Positions 27,158 to 38,156 of a DNA stretch of 64,000 nucleotides are shown here, one piece after another. The number at the start of each line of letters is the position of its first letter. Positions within the stretch are counted from its first letter, which is position 1. Origin of the DNA: Comamonadaceae bacterium (GTDB lineage: Bacteria > Pseudomonadota > Gammaproteobacteria > Burkholderiales > Burkholderiaceae_C); the NCBI GenBank assembly GCA_947456305.1, contig CANGPN010000007.1, positions 1 to 64,000 of the forward strand, written 5' to 3'. The position numbers were made by a program, and so were the translations under genes. Under the pieces are notes generated by a model. That model worked only from the letters and a program-made list of their open reading frames with translations. It made no database searches and was not told where the DNA came from.

Positions 27158-28266
27158 ATGAAATCTCTAAATGATAAATACGCAACCGATAGAGGTGATT
27201 ATTTTTTCTCTAATTATTGGATTTATTTTTTAGTTTAACTACTCAAATATCAAATAAATATGATTATATAAAAAAAAGTATTGCCGGGAAATCAATAATT
27301 GTAAGAAATGATGGTGAAAGGCTAAGAGCGTTTGAGAATAGATGCCCGCATAGAAATGCTCAGCTTTTTAGTGAAGATGAAGGTAACGCTTATTTAAGAT
27401 GTCCTTTTCATGGCTGGGGGTTTAGATCTGATGGTTCATTGGCTGGCATTCCTTATAACGAGGAGATGTATGGTTTCTCGAAAGAATATTGTCAAAATAT
27501 TTCACTGCTTGAATATGGCCTTGAGATAATTGGAAAATTTATTTTTATTAATTTATCGCACACACCTTTAAAAATTGAAGATCAATTTTCTATATTTATG
27601 CTTGAGGATCTTAAAAACCTTAGTAAGCATATAGATACTAACTTCTCAACAACTAAAATTCATGCTAAGTGCAATTGGAAGTTGATCATGGAAATTGTTA
27701 TGGATCCTTTGCATATTCCATTTGTCCACCCAAGTACCATAAGTACTAAGAGACCGTTTGTTCCACCATCTTCAACGATTATTCATAATAAAGAATTTAA
27801 TTATTATCGTATTAATGAATTATCTTATAAAACAACTACATCATTACCACATGAGGATGAGAATTGGCATCCATTGGTAGAGAGTTATCCATCTAAGGGT
27901 ACTTATTTAGAATACTATTTTTTTCCTAATTTACATTTCATAGTACCTACAGGAGGATTTAGTTTTGCTTATTGTGCCCAGTTTCCACAAGAATATAACT
28001 TGACAACTATAAATTATTTTTATGCAACTGCTAAACGAAAAGTAAATCATAGAATTTTTCCAATTGTCAACATCGAAGCCTTTGGTTTTGGACTTCGTAC
28101 TTTCTTGGAAGATGTAGCAATGATGGAGAATGTTCAGCTTTCAGCTAATTCTGATCTATTAACTGGTAATTTTGGAAATTATGAAATGCATATTAAGGCT
28201 TGGCGCAATTTTTTCAGAGATTTTGATTATGAGAATTCCAATGAAACAACTTTATCTTCTAAATGA
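27158..28266 (+). CDS. Rieske non-heme iron oxygenase, copy 2, needing a -1 frameshift
   Basis: From the ATG at 27158 the first 26 codons (ending in NYWIYFLV, then TAA at 27236-27238) align with the start of Rieske copy 1. The rest of the protein continues in the -1 frame from about 27229. The two frames join at T TTT TTA (27226-27232). The downstream part is intact: CPHRNA and CPFHGWGF bind the [2Fe-2S] cluster, and MDPLHIPFVHP (D-x2-H-x4-H) binds the iron. Total length would be about 369 residues. Either one T was lost from the T6 run or the ribosome shifts at this heptamer. The 3' end overlaps the next gene by 26 bp. Confidence 0.8.
27226..27232 (+). other. Slippery heptamer T TTT TTA at the frame junction
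   Basis: In the frame of the ATG at 27158 the codons are TAT TTT TTA, giving the canonical X XXY YYZ heptamer T TTT TTA. A -1 slip there leads directly into the long open frame (next codon AGT at 27232). No clear stem-loop is visible in the 60 bp downstream, so a plain homopolymer indel remains the simpler explanation. Confidence 0.4.
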
Positions 28267-28864
28267 TAATACCGATTATTCAAAAAAATGTATTGAATTG
28301 GCTTTATCATTTTATTATTCGCTAGATATTATTGATATTGATAATAAAAGTACCGAGAATACTTTTTCAATGAATTTCTTTAATAAATTTTCAGGTAACA
28401 ATGTATTTATAGCTGCGGATGAGCAATTTTTTAGCATGCTACGAATGAATTTATTAAAAGTTATTTTATCAAAAAAAGCATTTTTAATTAATTTAATATC
28501 ACAAAATATCCGTATTCCCAGTCATTCAATATTGGGTAAAAATATATTTATTGGCGATAATGTTTTTTTAGGTGAAAATGTTGTCATTGGTGATGGTGCA
28601 ATTATTGATAGCCGTGCTATTATCATGCACAATTGCATTATTGGTAAAGGTGTTTTCATAGGTAGAGAAGCCGTAATTGGGTCTAATTCTCTGATAGGTA
28701 GTAACACGGTTATTGGTTCAAAAGTATTTATAGATTCAATAAAAGTTGGTTCTAAATGTAAGGTATTTAATATGGGGCGTTATTCCGCCGACATTCCTAC
28801 TTACACCAGTTTCATTGAGAATCACTCAGAACCAATCACTTATCGCGAAAATTTACTATGTTGA
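28241..28864 (+). CDS. Left-handed beta-helix acyltransferase, copy 2
   Basis: A 207-residue protein with a clear run of hexapeptide repeats (FIGDNVFLGENVVIGDGAI, then GREAVIGSNSLIGSNTVIGS), the fold of sugar O- and N-acyltransferases using acyl-CoA or acyl-ACP. The N-terminal about 85 residues resemble the equivalent part of the protein at 26521-27141. The start used is the ATG at 28241 (MKQLYLL); an ATG at 28229 is also in frame. It overlaps the Rieske gene upstream and the next acyltransferase by 7 bp. Confidence 0.75.
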   Translation: MKQLYLLNDNTDYSKKCIELALSFYYSLDIIDIDNKSTENTFSMNFFNKFSGNNVFIAADEQFFSMLRMNLLKVILSKKAFLINLISQNIRIPSHSILGKNIFIGDNVFLGENVVIGDGAIIDSRAIIMHNCIIGKGVFIGREAVIGSNSLIGSNTVIGSKVFIDSIKVGSKCKVFNMGRYSADIPTYTSFIENHSEPITYRENLLC

Positions 28865-29490
28865 ATCAATTAATAATAATTGGTGCAGGGGGGCTTGGAA
28901 GATCTTTAATGTCTATTGCTTTGTCAGACCGAGGGAATGGCGTAGATTGGACTCCAATAGGCTATTTAGACTCTCGTGCAACGAATTTATTTGACCAAAA
29001 TATTTCAGATTTAATTCTTGGATCTCCTTTTTTCTATCAACCAAGAAAATTTCAATATTTTATCTGTGGAGTTGGATATCCAAAATTAAAAAGAAAATTT
29101 GTTGAATCTCTTCTTGAAAAAAATGCTCTTTTCATTCCTTTCCTACCTCAAAAAAATGTTGGTGAAAACAGCATAATTGGTATTGTTTTTTTTATGGTTA
29201 ATGTTTCTATTGGCGTGGATTGTGTGATTGAGGATTTTGTTTTCATTGACCAGAGAACAATTGTTGGACACAACGTATCAATTGGTCGTTATTCACATAT
29301 CGGTTTTAGTGTAAATATTGCTGGAAATGTCAATATTGGTGAAGAGGTAATTATTCATTCAGGTGCCAATATTGGTCGTGGAATAAAAATTGGTAATGCT
29401 GCTGAGATAGGTATGGGGGCGGTTGTATTACGAGATGTACCTGACGGCGCAATCATGGTGGGAAATCCAGCAAGAAATATTAAGTTCTAA
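28858..29490 (+). CDS. NeuD/PglD-type sugar acyltransferase
   Basis: A 210-residue protein with an N-terminal Rossmann-like sugar-nucleotide domain (IIIGAGGLGRSLM) and a C-terminal left-handed beta-helix. The catalytic His is likely in IVGHNVSIGRYSHIG, and the end is the family signature VVLRDVPDGAIMVGNPAR. PglD and NeuD enzymes acetylate amino sugars such as UDP-4-amino-sugars or sialic acid. With the aminotransferase upstream it could acylate the new amino group using acetyl-CoA or the cluster's acyl-ACP (inference). Translation is coupled to the previous gene by overlap. Confidence 0.85.
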   Translation: MLNQLIIIGAGGLGRSLMSIALSDRGNGVDWTPIGYLDSRATNLFDQNISDLILGSPFFYQPRKFQYFICGVGYPKLKRKFVESLLEKNALFIPFLPQKNVGENSIIGIVFFMVNVSIGVDCVIEDFVFIDQRTIVGHNVSIGRYSHIGFSVNIAGNVNIGEEVIIHSGANIGRGIKIGNAAEIGMGAVVLRDVPDGAIMVGNPARNIKF

Positions 29491-29512
29491 TAAATTAATT
29501 TGGAGCAAAATC

Positions 29513-30625
29513 GTGAAATTTTTTATCTTAGGTGATCGTAAAATGATGTATTTGAAACCGGCATTACTGAATGATCCTGATTTTGGTGGATTTTTAATCG
29601 ACTCCGCTAATATATTTGATTTTGAGAGGAGAGTTAGAAGTAGTTACTCTAATAAACAAATTAGTTTTAAAAATTTTTTACGTTATTCAAAAGCTAATGG
29701 TGCAAATCTAGTTCTTTATTACAACGATATAGTTGGTTCTAAGTTGTTTAGAAATTACTTATATTCATTATCTAACGAATTTTGTTTTAATATTAAAGAT
29801 TTTTTTGAATTTTCATTCTATAAAAACATTCCTCTTGTTTATGACACACCACAAGATCTCGTGAATCAAATTTGTTATAGAAAAAAAGATTGGGAAATAT
29901 TGGCTGAGAGAGTGTCTGATCAATTTTCTAAAGAATCAATCAAAGCATATTTAAGAGCTATAGAGAAAAAATCTATTGATGAAATGATTCCATATGTAGT
30001 TCCCTTTGATTTTGAAAGTTTCAATAAATACTCTAATCACTTTTCTTTTATGCCCACTGATGATGAAATTTTTGTGGATATTGGTGCTTACGACGGTGAT
30101 TCTGTTGCTAAATTTATTGAATCTACTCCTACAGGCGGATATCGGGAAATTCATGCGTTTGAACCAAATAAATCTACATACGCTCAACTTGTATTAAGAA
30201 AACAATGGATTCCCAGATTATTTACTTACGAATTGGCTTTATCAAATCAAAATAGTTTCAGTATTTTTAATAATGATGGTGGGTCTATGGGTGCCAGACT
30301 TTATGACGGTAATGCTGAAGTATTTAATGAAAATGATTGTTGCAAAGTTCAGACTGTTAGGCTTGACGATGTATTAAAAAATGCAACGTTTATTAAGATG
30401 GATGTTGAAGGCTTTGAAAAAAATGTCGTTGATGGTGCCAAAGAATTAATCCGTAAATGTAGTCCTACTTTGGTTATTGATACCTATCACCATGCAAATG
30501 ACGCTTTGGAGATTTATGAGGCAGTTATGAATATACATAAGTACTCTTTTGTTGGTATGAGATTCGTACATGCCAATTTACACGCACATTCACTTTATTT
30601 TTCTGATACCAAAAATCTTGTTTAA
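29513..30625 (+). CDS. FkbM-family methyltransferase
   Basis: A 370-residue protein whose C-terminal half is an FkbM SAM-dependent methyltransferase: motif I VDIGAYDGDS at about residues 188-197, the acidic HAFEPNKSTYAQL and the FkbM block FIKMDVEGFEKNVVDGA. The first about 180 residues match nothing I recognise. The start is GTG at 29513, with GGAG 7 bp upstream; the frame is open further 5', within the previous gene. FkbM enzymes often O-methylate glycans or natural products. It is the last gene of the AT-rich island. Confidence 0.85.
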   Translation: MKFFILGDRKMMYLKPALLNDPDFGGFLIDSANIFDFERRVRSSYSNKQISFKNFLRYSKANGANLVLYYNDIVGSKLFRNYLYSLSNEFCFNIKDFFEFSFYKNIPLVYDTPQDLVNQICYRKKDWEILAERVSDQFSKESIKAYLRAIEKKSIDEMIPYVVPFDFESFNKYSNHFSFMPTDDEIFVDIGAYDGDSVAKFIESTPTGGYREIHAFEPNKSTYAQLVLRKQWIPRLFTYELALSNQNSFSIFNNDGGSMGARLYDGNAEVFNENDCCKVQTVRLDDVLKNATFIKMDVEGFEKNVVDGAKELIRKCSPTLVIDTYHHANDALEIYEAVMNIHKYSFVGMRFVHANLHAHSLYFSDTKNLV

Positions 30626-30663
30626 AAGTTATATTTAGATGCAGTAAATTGTTGATTAACTAT

Positions 30664-32569
<1,906 letters not shown>

Positions 32570-32573
<4 letters not shown>

Positions 32574-33334
32574 GCGGTTTCCTCGCCCAAATAAGCAGCT
32601 TGCACTTTGGCATCGGCGCGTATCTCTTGTGGCGTGCCGCTGGCGATGACGGTGCCATTGACCATGACGGTCAAGACCTCGGCCAGCGCAAACACCGCGT
32701 CCATATCGTGTTCCACCAGCAGCATGGCATGGTCTTTTTTCAATTTGTGCAACAGCACCACCATGGCCTCTGCCTCGGCGGTGCCCATGCCTGCCAGCGG
32801 TTCATCCAGCAGCAACACCTGCGGTTCAGTTGCCAGCACCATGGCGATTTCTAACTGGCGTTGCACGCCGTGGCTCAGGTTGGCCGCGATGATTTGCTGT
32901 TCTTGCGCCAAGCCGGTGAGTTGCAAGGCGCGTTCTGCGCGCTCGCGCACTGCTTTGTCAGTAGATGCATTGCTCAGCCATGCCAATGGGTTGTAAGGCG
33001 CGCGGGCTTGGCGCGACTGGGCTGCCAGCATGAGGTTGTCCCAAACGCTGAGCGCTAAAAATACATTGGTCTTTTGGTAACTGCGTCCCAAGCCATGAAG
33101 GGACAATCGGTCATGCGACCAGCCACTGACATTTCGACCGTTGAGCCAGAGTTCGCCATGGGTGGCCGCCACATCACCGCTGAGCAAATGGGTGAGGGTG
33201 GTTTTACCCGCGCCGTTGGGGCCGATGACGGCGTGCAATTGGTCTTTGTACAGGGAGAGTGACACGTCGTTCACCGCCAGCAAACCGCCGTAGCGTTTGC
33301 TCAAACCATTGGCTTGCAACAAAGCTTCACTCAT
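32570..33334 (-). CDS. livG: Branched-chain-type ABC transporter ATP-binding protein (LivG-like)
   Basis: A 254-residue ATPase: Walker A GPNGAGKTT, signature NLSHGVQRQLEIAM (the LivG variant of LSGG) and Walker B VLLLDEPLAGMG. The reading frame extends upstream, but the ATG at 33334 gives the expected N terminus (MSEALLQANGLSKRYGG) and overlaps the permease stop by 8 bp. It is the second ATPase of the five-component transporter encoded here. Confidence 0.92.
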
Positions 33335-34313
33335 CGGCGGCTTTCTCTGTGCGCAGCAAACCCATGAGACCTTGCGGTGCGACAACGACGACCAACACGA
33401 TCAAAGAGCCCATCCACAGTTGCCAGTGTTTGGCCAAATCAAAGTCGCCGATTTTGGGCAAGTCTTTGAACAGGTCCAGAAAAATTTCAAAGCCGAACGC
33501 GCCAATCATTGCGCCTGCGACATTGCCCATGCCGCCCAGAATCACCATCATGATGACGTGTGCGCTCATGTGAAAACCCATGAGCTCCGGATTCACATAA
33601 CCGGTTTGCGCCGCCCACAAAAACCCGGCCAATCCCGCCAATGCGCCTGCAAGTGTGAACGCAGTGAGTTTGTAGCTGAAACTGGCATAGCCTAAAGCGC
33701 GGGTGCGGTGTTCGTTCAAGCGGATGCCGTTCAAGGTTCTGCCAAACGGACTCCACAGCAAGCGGCGCAAAAACGCATAGGTGATGAGCATGCAAGCTAG
33801 CGTGAAGTAATACAGCATCCACTTGTTTTCTAGGTCAAGACCCAGTCCACCGGGGCGTACGTTAATGTAAATACCGTCAGAGCCGCCCAGCGCCTTGTTG
33901 TCGAAAAACAGGTAGTACATCATTTGTGAAAACGCCATGGTCACCATGATGAAGTAGATGCCGTGCGTGCGCACGACAAAAAAACCGATGACCAGTGCGG
34001 CCAAGGCCGAGGCCAACATGGCCAGTGGCAGGGCGATGAGCCAGTTGGCACCGGCATCCTGCGGCGATAAATAAGCGACCACATAACCGGCCAGTCCGAA
34101 ATACGCTGCGTGGCCGAGTGACACCAGACCAGTGATGCCTTGTAATAAATCGAGGCTCATGGCGAAGATGGCCAGAATCATCATGCGGGCGACGGTTTGC
34201 GTATAAAAATCCTGACCGGCAAACGGAAAAGCCAGCAAGGCCAGAAGACCAAAGACCAGCAGCAGTTTGACGCTGCGCGGCAGTACTTCCAAATGGGCTT
34301 GCGGTGTACTCAT
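33327..34313 (-). CDS. livM: Branched-chain-type ABC transporter permease (LivM-like)
   Basis: A 328-residue membrane protein with eight to ten hydrophobic segments. The LivM-specific block MSLDLLQGITGLVSLGHAAYFGLAGYV is present, as is the GGMGNVAGAMIGAFGF signature near the C terminus. The true start is the ATG at 34313, overlapping the LivH stop by 4 bp; the longer frame upstream has no membrane-protein character. It should form the translocation pore together with the LivH-like permease. Confidence 0.92.
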   Translation of the reverse strand: MSTPQAHLEVLPRSVKLLLVFGLLALLAFPFAGQDFYTQTVARMMILAIFAMSLDLLQGITGLVSLGHAAYFGLAGYVVAYLSPQDAGANWLIALPLAMLASALAALVIGFFVVRTHGIYFIMVTMAFSQMMYYLFFDNKALGGSDGIYINVRPGGLGLDLENKWMLYYFTLACMLITYAFLRRLLWSPFGRTLNGIRLNEHRTRALGYASFSYKLTAFTLAGALAGLAGFLWAAQTGYVNPELMGFHMSAHVIMMVILGGMGNVAGAMIGAFGFEIFLDLFKDLPKIGDFDLAKHWQLWMGSLIVLVVVVAPQGLMGLLRTEKAADE

Positions 34314-35176
34314 TGTTTGAACAAGCCTTCGGGTTTGTATAACAGCACCAGCGCCATCAATACATAGACCAGCATGCTGGCAAATTGCGGCACCAGCACT
34401 TTGCCGAAGGTGTCCACCAGACCCACCAGCAGTGCTGCTGTGAGGGCTCCGCGCACCGAGCCTATGCCGCCGATGACGACCACCACAAAGCACATGATCA
34501 GCACTTGCGAACCCATGTAGGGGTAGACGCTGGACAGCGGCGCAATCAACATACCTGCCAATGAGGCCAGTGCCACACCGAGCGCAAACACCAGCGCGTG
34601 CAAGCGAACAATGTTCACGCCCAAGGCCTGCGCCATGTCGCTGTTGAATGCACCGGCGCGGATTTTCATACCGAGTTTGGTGCGGCTGATCAACAGCCAC
34701 AAACCCAGAGCCAGCAGCGAACAAATACCCAGCATGAACAAACGGTAAGCAGGATAAGAAAGTGTGTCGGTGAGGTTGATAGACCAGTTCAGCGAGTCCG
34801 GTACGGCGACGTTGTGTACATCGTCGCCCCAAAGCATGGAACGCAACTCTTCAAAGATATAAATCAAACCAAAGGTCAGCAACACTTGGTCTAAGTGGTC
34901 GCGCTTGTAAAAATGTTTGAATAAGATTTTTTCCAACACCCAGCCAAGCAAGAGGCTAAGCACTGCGCCCACGACAACGGCCAGAAACAAATTACCGCAC
35001 AGACCGGTGAGTGCGTAAGCCAGGTAAGCGCCTAGCATGTAAAAACTGCCGTGCGCCAGATTGACCACACCCATGATGCCGAAGATCAACGTCAAACCAG
35101 CTGCCAGTAAAAACAGCAGCAAGCCGTATTGAACGCTATTGAGCAGTTGAATTAAAAAATTAGCGAGATCCATCAA
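34310..35176 (-). CDS. livH: Branched-chain-type ABC transporter permease (LivH-like)
   Basis: A 288-residue permease with about eight membrane segments. It has the LivH signatures LTLIFGIMGVVNLAHGSFYMLGAY and FVVVVIGGIGSVRGALTAALLVG. It overlaps both the substrate-binding protein gene (4 bp) and the LivM gene (4 bp), so the whole transporter is translationally coupled. Confidence 0.93.
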   Translation of the reverse strand: MMDLANFLIQLLNSVQYGLLLFLLAAGLTLIFGIMGVVNLAHGSFYMLGAYLAYALTGLCGNLFLAVVVGAVLSLLLGWVLEKILFKHFYKRDHLDQVLLTFGLIYIFEELRSMLWGDDVHNVAVPDSLNWSINLTDTLSYPAYRLFMLGICSLLALGLWLLISRTKLGMKIRAGAFNSDMAQALGVNIVRLHALVFALGVALASLAGMLIAPLSSVYPYMGSQVLIMCFVVVVIGGIGSVRGALTAALLVGLVDTFGKVLVPQFASMLVYVLMALVLLYKPEGLFKQ

Positions 35177-36357
35177 CCTAGCTTACAACCAGCCCCGGAG
35201 TCAGACAGGGCTTTGGCTGCAACGCCTAACACCACGTTTTCTTTGCCTTTGACCACGCGCAGGTACATATCCTGTACAGGGTTGTGCGCTTTACTCATGG
35301 TCCATTTGCCGCGCGGGCTGTCGATCACAGCGTTTTCCATGGCGGTGTACAAAGCTTTTTTATTGGTCAGGTCACCATTCACAGCGGCCGCGCCTTGCAG
35401 CAGCAACTGACCCGCGTCGTAGCCTTGCACGGCATAGACATCGGGTTGCATCTTGAAGCGCTTTGCGTAGGCCAGGCGGAATGCATCGTTGCGTTTGGTG
35501 GCCAAAGACGCGCTGTAGTGCAGCGTGGTCATGATGCCTTGGGCCGAAGGGGCGAGTTCATCGTCAAGCAAACCTTCGGTCAAAAAGCCGGACCCGTACA
35601 AAGGAATTTTTCCGGCCAAGCCAGCGGCTGCATAGTCGCGGATGAATTTGGAAGCGCCGCCGCCGGAGAAGAAACACGCCACCGCATCGGGTTTGATAGA
35701 GGCAATTTCGGTGAGCAGCGCTTGAAATTCCACATTGGGGAAAGGCAAGCCGAGTTCTTTGACGATGGTGCCGCCTGCAGCCAAGTAGCCTTCTTTAAAA
35801 CCTTCACCGGCTTCGTCACCTGCCGCGTATTTCCAGGTGATCCAGACGGCTTTTTTATGGCCTTTCTCCATCATCACTTTGCCCAGCGCTAGCGTGGGCT
35901 GACTGTTGGTGAATGAGGTGCGGAACACGTTGGGCGCACACAGCGCGCGCGTGGCGGCGTGCAAACCTGCATTAGGGATGATGGACAGCACGCCGGTTTC
36001 ACGTGCCACTTTGTGTATGCCCATTTGCACACCTGAATGGACAGTGCCGATGATGGCGTCAACTTTATCGCGCTGCACCAGTTTGTTGGCGTTTTCCACG
36101 CCTTTGGCAGGTTCGGATTCATCATCCACTTTGAAATATTCAATCTCGCGTCCGCCGAGTTTGTTGCCTTTTTCTTCTAAGGCCATGCGAAAACCGTTGT
36201 CGCAAGCCAGTCCCAGTTGGGCAAAAGTACCGGTGTAGGGAAACATCATGCCTATGCGGATTTTGGCGTTTTGCGCACGGGCAGAGGGCACCAGTCCGGT
36301 GGAGGCAGCGCCCAAAATGGCGGCGGTTCGGGTCAGTACTTGTCGGCGCGAGGTCAT
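35173..36357 (-). CDS. ABC transporter substrate-binding protein, LivK/aromatic-acid type
   Basis: A 394-residue periplasmic binding protein (Peripla_BP_6 type). The signal begins MTSRRQVLTRTAAILGAAS and ends at SARA|Q; the R-R pair suggests possible Tat export. The mature protein reads IRIGMMFPYTGTFAQLG, as in binding proteins for aromatic acids or branched-chain amino acids. Position between a benzoate-type CoA ligase and the permeases suggests that it binds benzoate, 4-hydroxybenzoate or a relative. The ligand is inferred, not shown. Confidence 0.88.
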   Translation of the reverse strand: MTSRRQVLTRTAAILGAASTGLVPSARAQNAKIRIGMMFPYTGTFAQLGLACDNGFRMALEEKGNKLGGREIEYFKVDDESEPAKGVENANKLVQRDKVDAIIGTVHSGVQMGIHKVARETGVLSIIPNAGLHAATRALCAPNVFRTSFTNSQPTLALGKVMMEKGHKKAVWITWKYAAGDEAGEGFKEGYLAAGGTIVKELGLPFPNVEFQALLTEIASIKPDAVACFFSGGGASKFIRDYAAAGLAGKIPLYGSGFLTEGLLDDELAPSAQGIMTTLHYSASLATKRNDAFRLAYAKRFKMQPDVYAVQGYDAGQLLLQGAAAVNGDLTNKKALYTAMENAVIDSPRGKWTMSKAHNPVQDMYLRVVKGKENVVLGVAAKALSDSGAGCKLG

Positions 36358-36394
36358 GGAATTCTCCGGGAAGGGCTTGAAAATAAACGGGCAA

Positions 36395-37966
36395 TCAAGC
36401 CCTCAGTTTAAACCGCTGGATTTTGCCGGTGGCTGTTTTGGGTAGTTCGGGCAAAAACTCCACCCAGCGAGGATATTTAAACGGAGCTAATTGGCTTTTC
36501 ACATGGGCTTTCAAATCGGCTTCATCCGCCGTTTGGCCGGGTTTCAACACCACATAGGCTTTGGGTTTGATCAGCCCTTCATCATCTGCCTGACCAACCA
36601 CAGCTGCTTCGAGCACGGCGGGGTGGGTCATCAAAGAAGCTTCCACTTCAAATGGCGACACATAAATGCCGCCGACTTTCAACATATCGTCAGAACGGCC
36701 GCCATAGGTGTAATAGCCATGGGCATCGCGGCTGTACTTGTCGCCGCTGCGGGTCCATTCACCGGCAAAGGTGTGTTTTGTTTTTTCGCGGTTGTTCCAG
36801 TACATGACGGCGGCGCTGGGGCCGCTGATTTGCAATTCGCCGAGTTCACCTTCTGCGCATTCATGCCCGTCGTCGTTCACCAGTCGCAAACGGTAACCGG
36901 GCACGGCTTCGCCGGTGGTGCCGTAACGCACACGACCGGGCCGGTTAGACAAAAAGATGTGCAGCATTTCTGTCGATCCTATGCCGTCTAGAATTTCAAC
37001 GCCGTATTCGGTTTGCCATTTGTGGCCGATCTCGGCGGGCAAGGCTTCACCGGCGCTGGTACAGACACGCAGATTCAGTGCTTGAGCACGTGGACGCGGT
37101 TCGTGCGCCAGCAAACCTGCAAACAAGGTAGGCACACCATAAAACACCGTCGGTTGGTGCGTTTGTAAAACATGGAACACGTCTACGGGTGTGGGTCGTG
37201 TGCCTAGCAAAACTGTGGTCGCACCGACTGCCAATGGAAAACTCAACGCATTGCCAAGTCCGTAAGCGAAAAATAGTTTGGCCGCTGAAAACACCACGTC
37301 GTCTTCCTGCAAACCCAGCACTGCACGGCCGTACAACTCGGCGGTTTGGATCACGTGGCTGTGCAAATGCACGGTGCCTTTGGGAGAACCGGTAGAGCCA
37401 CTGGAGTAAAGCCAGAAACACACATCGTCTGCCAGGGTATGTGCGGCTTGCGCCATCGGCGGATGCTTTTGTATCAGTTCAGCCATGTCTTGGCCACCAG
37501 GTGCGGTGTCTGCCGCATCAGAAATGATGTGTTGCAAATGCGGACATTGGCTTACAACGGGGGCAAACACCGGCCACAACGCTTTGGATACCAGCAAGGC
37601 GCGGGCGCGTGAGTCCTGCAACATGAATTGGTAGTCTTGCGAAGTGAGCAAGGTATTCACTGCCACCGGCACTACACCGGCCAAAATGCAGCCTAAAAAC
37701 GCCACCGGCCAAATCAGGCTGTCGTGCATGCAAAGCAACACGCGATCTTCCTGACGCAGACCTGATTCAATCAAAGCTTGCGCAAAACGTCGGGACTGTT
37801 CGTTCAATTGCGAATAACTCAATCGCGCGCCGCTGTGTGCATCTATGTAAGCTGCTTTGTCAGCGCGCGTGCCATGCCGTTGCAGCAAGTCTGCCGCCGC
37901 GTTATAAACCCGGGGAATGTCAATTTCAGGCGGTGACGATGAGTGATCGGCTTGGCTGAGCGGCAT
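36395..37966 (-). CDS. Benzoate-CoA ligase family protein
   Basis: A 523-residue acyl-CoA synthetase of the benzoate/4-hydroxybenzoate-CoA ligase type (BadA, BclA, HcrL). It has the AMP-binding motif YSSGSTGSPKGTVHLH, the ILDGIGSTEMLHIFLSN block, GGRSDDMLKVGG and the catalytic Lys in PKTATGKIQRFKLR. The reaction is aryl acid + ATP + CoA to aryl-CoA. It is the first gene of the transporter-pobA operon. The operon thus holds both a CoA-dependent and a direct hydroxylation step; no box-pathway genes follow in the window. Confidence 0.9.
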   Translation of the reverse strand: MPLSQADHSSSPPEIDIPRVYNAAADLLQRHGTRADKAAYIDAHSGARLSYSQLNEQSRRFAQALIESGLRQEDRVLLCMHDSLIWPVAFLGCILAGVVPVAVNTLLTSQDYQFMLQDSRARALLVSKALWPVFAPVVSQCPHLQHIISDAADTAPGGQDMAELIQKHPPMAQAAHTLADDVCFWLYSSGSTGSPKGTVHLHSHVIQTAELYGRAVLGLQEDDVVFSAAKLFFAYGLGNALSFPLAVGATTVLLGTRPTPVDVFHVLQTHQPTVFYGVPTLFAGLLAHEPRPRAQALNLRVCTSAGEALPAEIGHKWQTEYGVEILDGIGSTEMLHIFLSNRPGRVRYGTTGEAVPGYRLRLVNDDGHECAEGELGELQISGPSAAVMYWNNREKTKHTFAGEWTRSGDKYSRDAHGYYTYGGRSDDMLKVGGIYVSPFEVEASLMTHPAVLEAAVVGQADDEGLIKPKAYVVLKPGQTADEADLKAHVKSQLAPFKYPRWVEFLPELPKTATGKIQRFKLRA

Positions 37967-38036
37967 GTAAACAAACCTTGTTCATCAAAGAATGCGAGGA
38001 TTATTGCCCACATACCATGCAAGAAAATGCATGAGA

Positions 38037-38066
38037 TTGAAGCAGCATGGCTTGTGCGGGTAGAAT
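38037..38066 (+). promoter_or_regulatory. Sigma70 promoter of the tRNA-Pro gene
   Basis: TTGAAG (38037-38042), an 18-bp spacer and TAGAAT (38061-38066) precede the tRNA by 8 bp, so transcription would start almost at the mature 5' end. Confidence 0.6.
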
Positions 38067-38074
38067 GTGCGGTT

Positions 38075-38151
<77 letters not shown>

Positions 38152-38156
38152 ATATT

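Noticed and set aside
33386-34832. A longer (501-codon) LivM reading
   Set aside because: The first about 170 codons lie opposite the real LivH frame, lack membrane segments and have shadow composition. The ATG at 34313 gives the normal LivM.
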